The position numbers and the translations under genes were made by a program. Source: Stercorarius parasiticus (Eukaryota > Chordata > Aves > Charadriiformes > Stercorariidae). From it: a stretch of 64,000 bases of DNA. Below, piece after piece: positions 61,298-64,000 of the stretch. Location: assembly GCA_013396915.1 (NCBI GenBank), contig VWZL01000351.1:496339-560338 (forward strand), given 5' to 3'. The stretch's first letter is position 1, and each line of letters opens with the position of its first letter. Below the pieces are notes generated by a model, which was given only the letters and a program-made list of their open reading frames with translations, was not told the origin of the DNA and ran no database searches.

Positions 61298-64000
61298 GGG
61301 TTTTCTAATACTCTTCCAGTTTATTTGAACTTAATACACTGGATAATAGCCTTTACTATTTGTCATTACTATTACTACTTTAACATATTTGGAGTCAATA
61401 ACCAGTGTAATACTGTATGCTATTTAAAATATATCAGCCAAATGTGTTCTTGGTTCTGCTGAAGCAATGCCATAGCAGTGGTAGAACTTCACTGACATGC
61501 AGAAAAAAATGTATAACAATAAGTAAAACAAAAAAATATTACCACACTTAGAGACTTATCTCAAAGGACTCCCATCATGGGAAGTCGTGCCAGACCCTTG
61601 AATGTCAATGGTTTGAAGGCTAAGTCCTTTATTTTGTTTTACTCTATATTCAGCCTAAAAAAGAAGTATTAAAGGAAGCACAAGATAGAAGCCAACATAT
61701 GAGAATGAGAATATCTGTCTCCTTATTTTGAGGACATTGCATTGGTCAAGTATGGTAGCACAGTCAAGGTAGAGCTGAGTCTTGCGTTTAGCACCACGGT
61801 CTACCTTCCTTGTTATATATAGACAACCCCATATGACATTGAGCCCTACAAAGCTTCTGCTTAATCATACATTCTCAATTCTGTTTTACTGGGGTCTGCT
61901 CTCAGCTAGTTGTGGAACTGCAAAATTGTGAAAGAAAAAAAGAACTGTCTTTTTAAAAGGAAGCTCAGGTATCTGTTATGGACTCTCTGGATCCTTCCCA
62001 ATCTCCCTGGTAAGTGGACGTGAGAGAAAGAAACTTTCCATGCCTATACGGTAAAGTTTCCTGCACATTGGTGGCTCTGTGGTCTCTGGCATTACAAACC
62101 TAGCACTGCACACAGAACAGGACATGCTTTCTAAAGAGCCAAGAAGTAATCAGTAGAGTCTGCTAATTTTGCAAAAACAGCAATGAAGAATGAAAATAAG
62201 CAAAGTACTCATATGCCACAGTGATAAATGGTAGTGATAACCTCGGTGCTGCAGCTGTGGCCTCCTTCAACACTACTCCCTCCACAGGTAAACCAGAGAT
62301 GACACTCTTTCCATCAGTATTCCTTCTGTCACACACACACACACTTTTTTTTTACTTTATTGTTTTCAAAAAATTGTCTCAGTATCTGCTTTATTCTTTT
62401 GGTCTACCTCCCATGCCTACACACTTAAGTCGTTAACGTATTTATTCCTTTGTTCCATTGTCTTGTGGGGATTCCCTCTCATGCAGTATGTGGGATTGCA
62501 AGGGATTATAGAAAAGAGAGTAAAACATCCAAATCTCTCATGATTCCAGAAGTGGATAATTTCTCTTTATCTTTTCAGCTGTCCCTCACTGAGTTGTCCA
62601 CTGAAGTAACCTCACTAAACCGTTCTTCCTTCGAAAGGCGGTATGCTTTTGGAAAGGGATTTATTTTTAATCAGTGCTAACAATCTATTATGGTCTACAG
62701 AGCATGCTCAGTATGAAAGGGATAAATCTTCAAAGTGAAGTATAAAAATCTGCTAACCATTATACGGATTTTGCGGGTGTACCTCCAGCTTGCTACTTTG
62801 AAAACTTGCCCCTTTGCCTGTCTTGAACTGGCTGAGGAATTTCCAGATCTGATGTATCATTAGAAATAAAGTGCTGGATTGTGCACTAATGGTACTGTTT
62901 GAAATTTAAACATACCGGGCTTTCTATACATGAAAAAGGAAGTATTTCCAAGGAATGCTTGGAATGTATTCCGCAAGGAAATATATTTAATTATATTGAA
63001 ACAGAATCCTAACTTTATTATAGATGACTACCCTTGCTGATAGCAAAGGACAAAGAAGGATTTTAGGAAAGAATTGCAAAAATATGGTCTAATGGCATAA
63101 GGGCTAAACAAGGTTAAGGAATAGAGGTGCTAAACTTACCATACTTAAGCCACATTAATCTTTTCATTAGTACATAAAAAAAATCACAACTTTCCATCTC
63201 AAGTCATTATGTTGATGGGGCATCTTTGATCTGAAAAAACAGCAATGATCCCAATGGGAAGCCAGAAGTGTTTTTGATTATTATCTGTAAAGTCTAAAAT
63301 TCCTTAGGTGAAATTCAGTATGAAATGCATCCATGCAATGATGAAGGTGAGTGAATATGTCAACATCTGTGCTTTATTAAAGCTGGACTATTTTTACTAG
63401 GCACTGAACCAGAGAGACCAAATACCCTGATAAAACCAGAAACTCCAGGAAGGGTTCTTTGAAGGTATTTCTTGCTGTCATGTTACTGAAAAATACAACT
63501 TAATGTTATTTTCCTACATGTTTAATATAACCAATTTGCCTCACTGCACATCGTGATCCCAAACTGTCATCTTCTAAAAATGTACAGAGAATGAGATAGA
63601 TTTCTCTTGCTCACCGTGGGTATCAAATGGATCATGAAAATGTGTTTTCCAATGCTCTGAGTAATGGCGTTTCCAATAAAATACAGCTTAAATGTTGCTA
63701 GGTCCAGAAATCTAAAATAAATAATTATAGCTATATCTTATTAGGATTAATCACTATGATCTTAGACTTCCTGAGATGTGATTTTACTTTAAAAAAAAAA
63801 AATACTATCTGTGAATCCTCTGATGAATTAATACCATAAAGCAAATATTTATAAGTGCAAAATATGAACTATACTGATTCTGTCATCTGAGCTCCTGCTT
63901 AGCACAAACTACAATGTTCCTTCTGTGCTAAGCCTAGTAACTGCTGTTGGAGTGCAGCAAGTCCAGCAGAAAGGCAGTCAACACTGTTTTGGAGACACCA
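61298..64000. other. Noncoding, no gene recognised
   Basis: AT-rich sequence continues to the window end. Only short frames (71 and 76 codons at 62221-62680) are present, and the first of these spans the (AC)n/T tract. An A run lies at 63791-63802. No further repeat family is recognised. Confidence 0.55.
62330..62353. repeat. (AC)n plus T9
   Basis: About seven AC units (62331-62344) are followed directly by nine T. It is short but potentially length-polymorphic. Confidence 0.9.

Noticed and set aside
1..64000. CRISPR array, operons, phage or plasmid genes
   Set aside because: No regularly spaced direct repeats, no clustered same-strand genes and no ribosome-binding-site context. The CR1 repeats mark the DNA as vertebrate.

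Overview
The window looks like vertebrate nuclear DNA with no recognisable gene, most likely from a bird and otherwise from another sauropsid (crocodilian or turtle). The evidence is its repeats. Several decayed CR1-type LINE copies can be read (about 22.2-23.2 kb, 32.4-32.7 kb, 56.3-56.6 kb and 60.8-61.3 kb). There are short MIR/L2-like remnants and sparse, short microsatellites. I see no Alu, B1 or L1 sequence that would point to a mammal. The base composition is moderately AT-rich with a few GC-richer patches, as expected for intergenic or long-intron DNA. Nothing suggests a bacterial, plasmid or viral origin.

No protein-coding gene, rRNA, tRNA, snRNA or known microRNA could be recognised. 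Many open frames of 60-196 codons exist on both strands. They overlap one another antisense, run through homopolymers, or sit in GC-rich patches, and none shows a domain or family signature I can name. The window is therefore best read as intergenic or intronic sequence.

Layout: 1-21 kb is plain unique-looking DNA with a (TTCC)n tract, a shared segment present at 8.3 and 12.1 kb, and two splice-site-bounded exon candidates. At 21.2 kb lies a fold-back element with tRNA-like arms. A long degenerate CR1 follows at 22.2-23.2 kb. The 23-32 kb stretch is mostly blank. At 32.4 kb a reverse-strand CR1 end carries a 12-bp-arm hairpin, with an extreme AT-rich block just beyond it at 33.1 kb. The 35-47 kb stretch holds several simple repeats, three more exon candidates, an L2/MIR-like tail and a 28-bp tandem duplication. 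The 48-52 kb stretch has two segments whose texture resembles conserved noncoding elements. The last 10 kb hold two more CR1 copies, a MIR-like remnant and a short (AC)n tract.

No previously undescribed biological system is evident. The most distinctive items are the tRNA-like fold-back at 21.2 kb, the hairpin at the CR1 end at 32.4 kb, the duplicated segment at 8.3/12.1 kb, and a handful of candidate exons that could belong to an unannotated, probably noncoding, transcript. Repeat family names come from memory of consensus sequences and were not computed.
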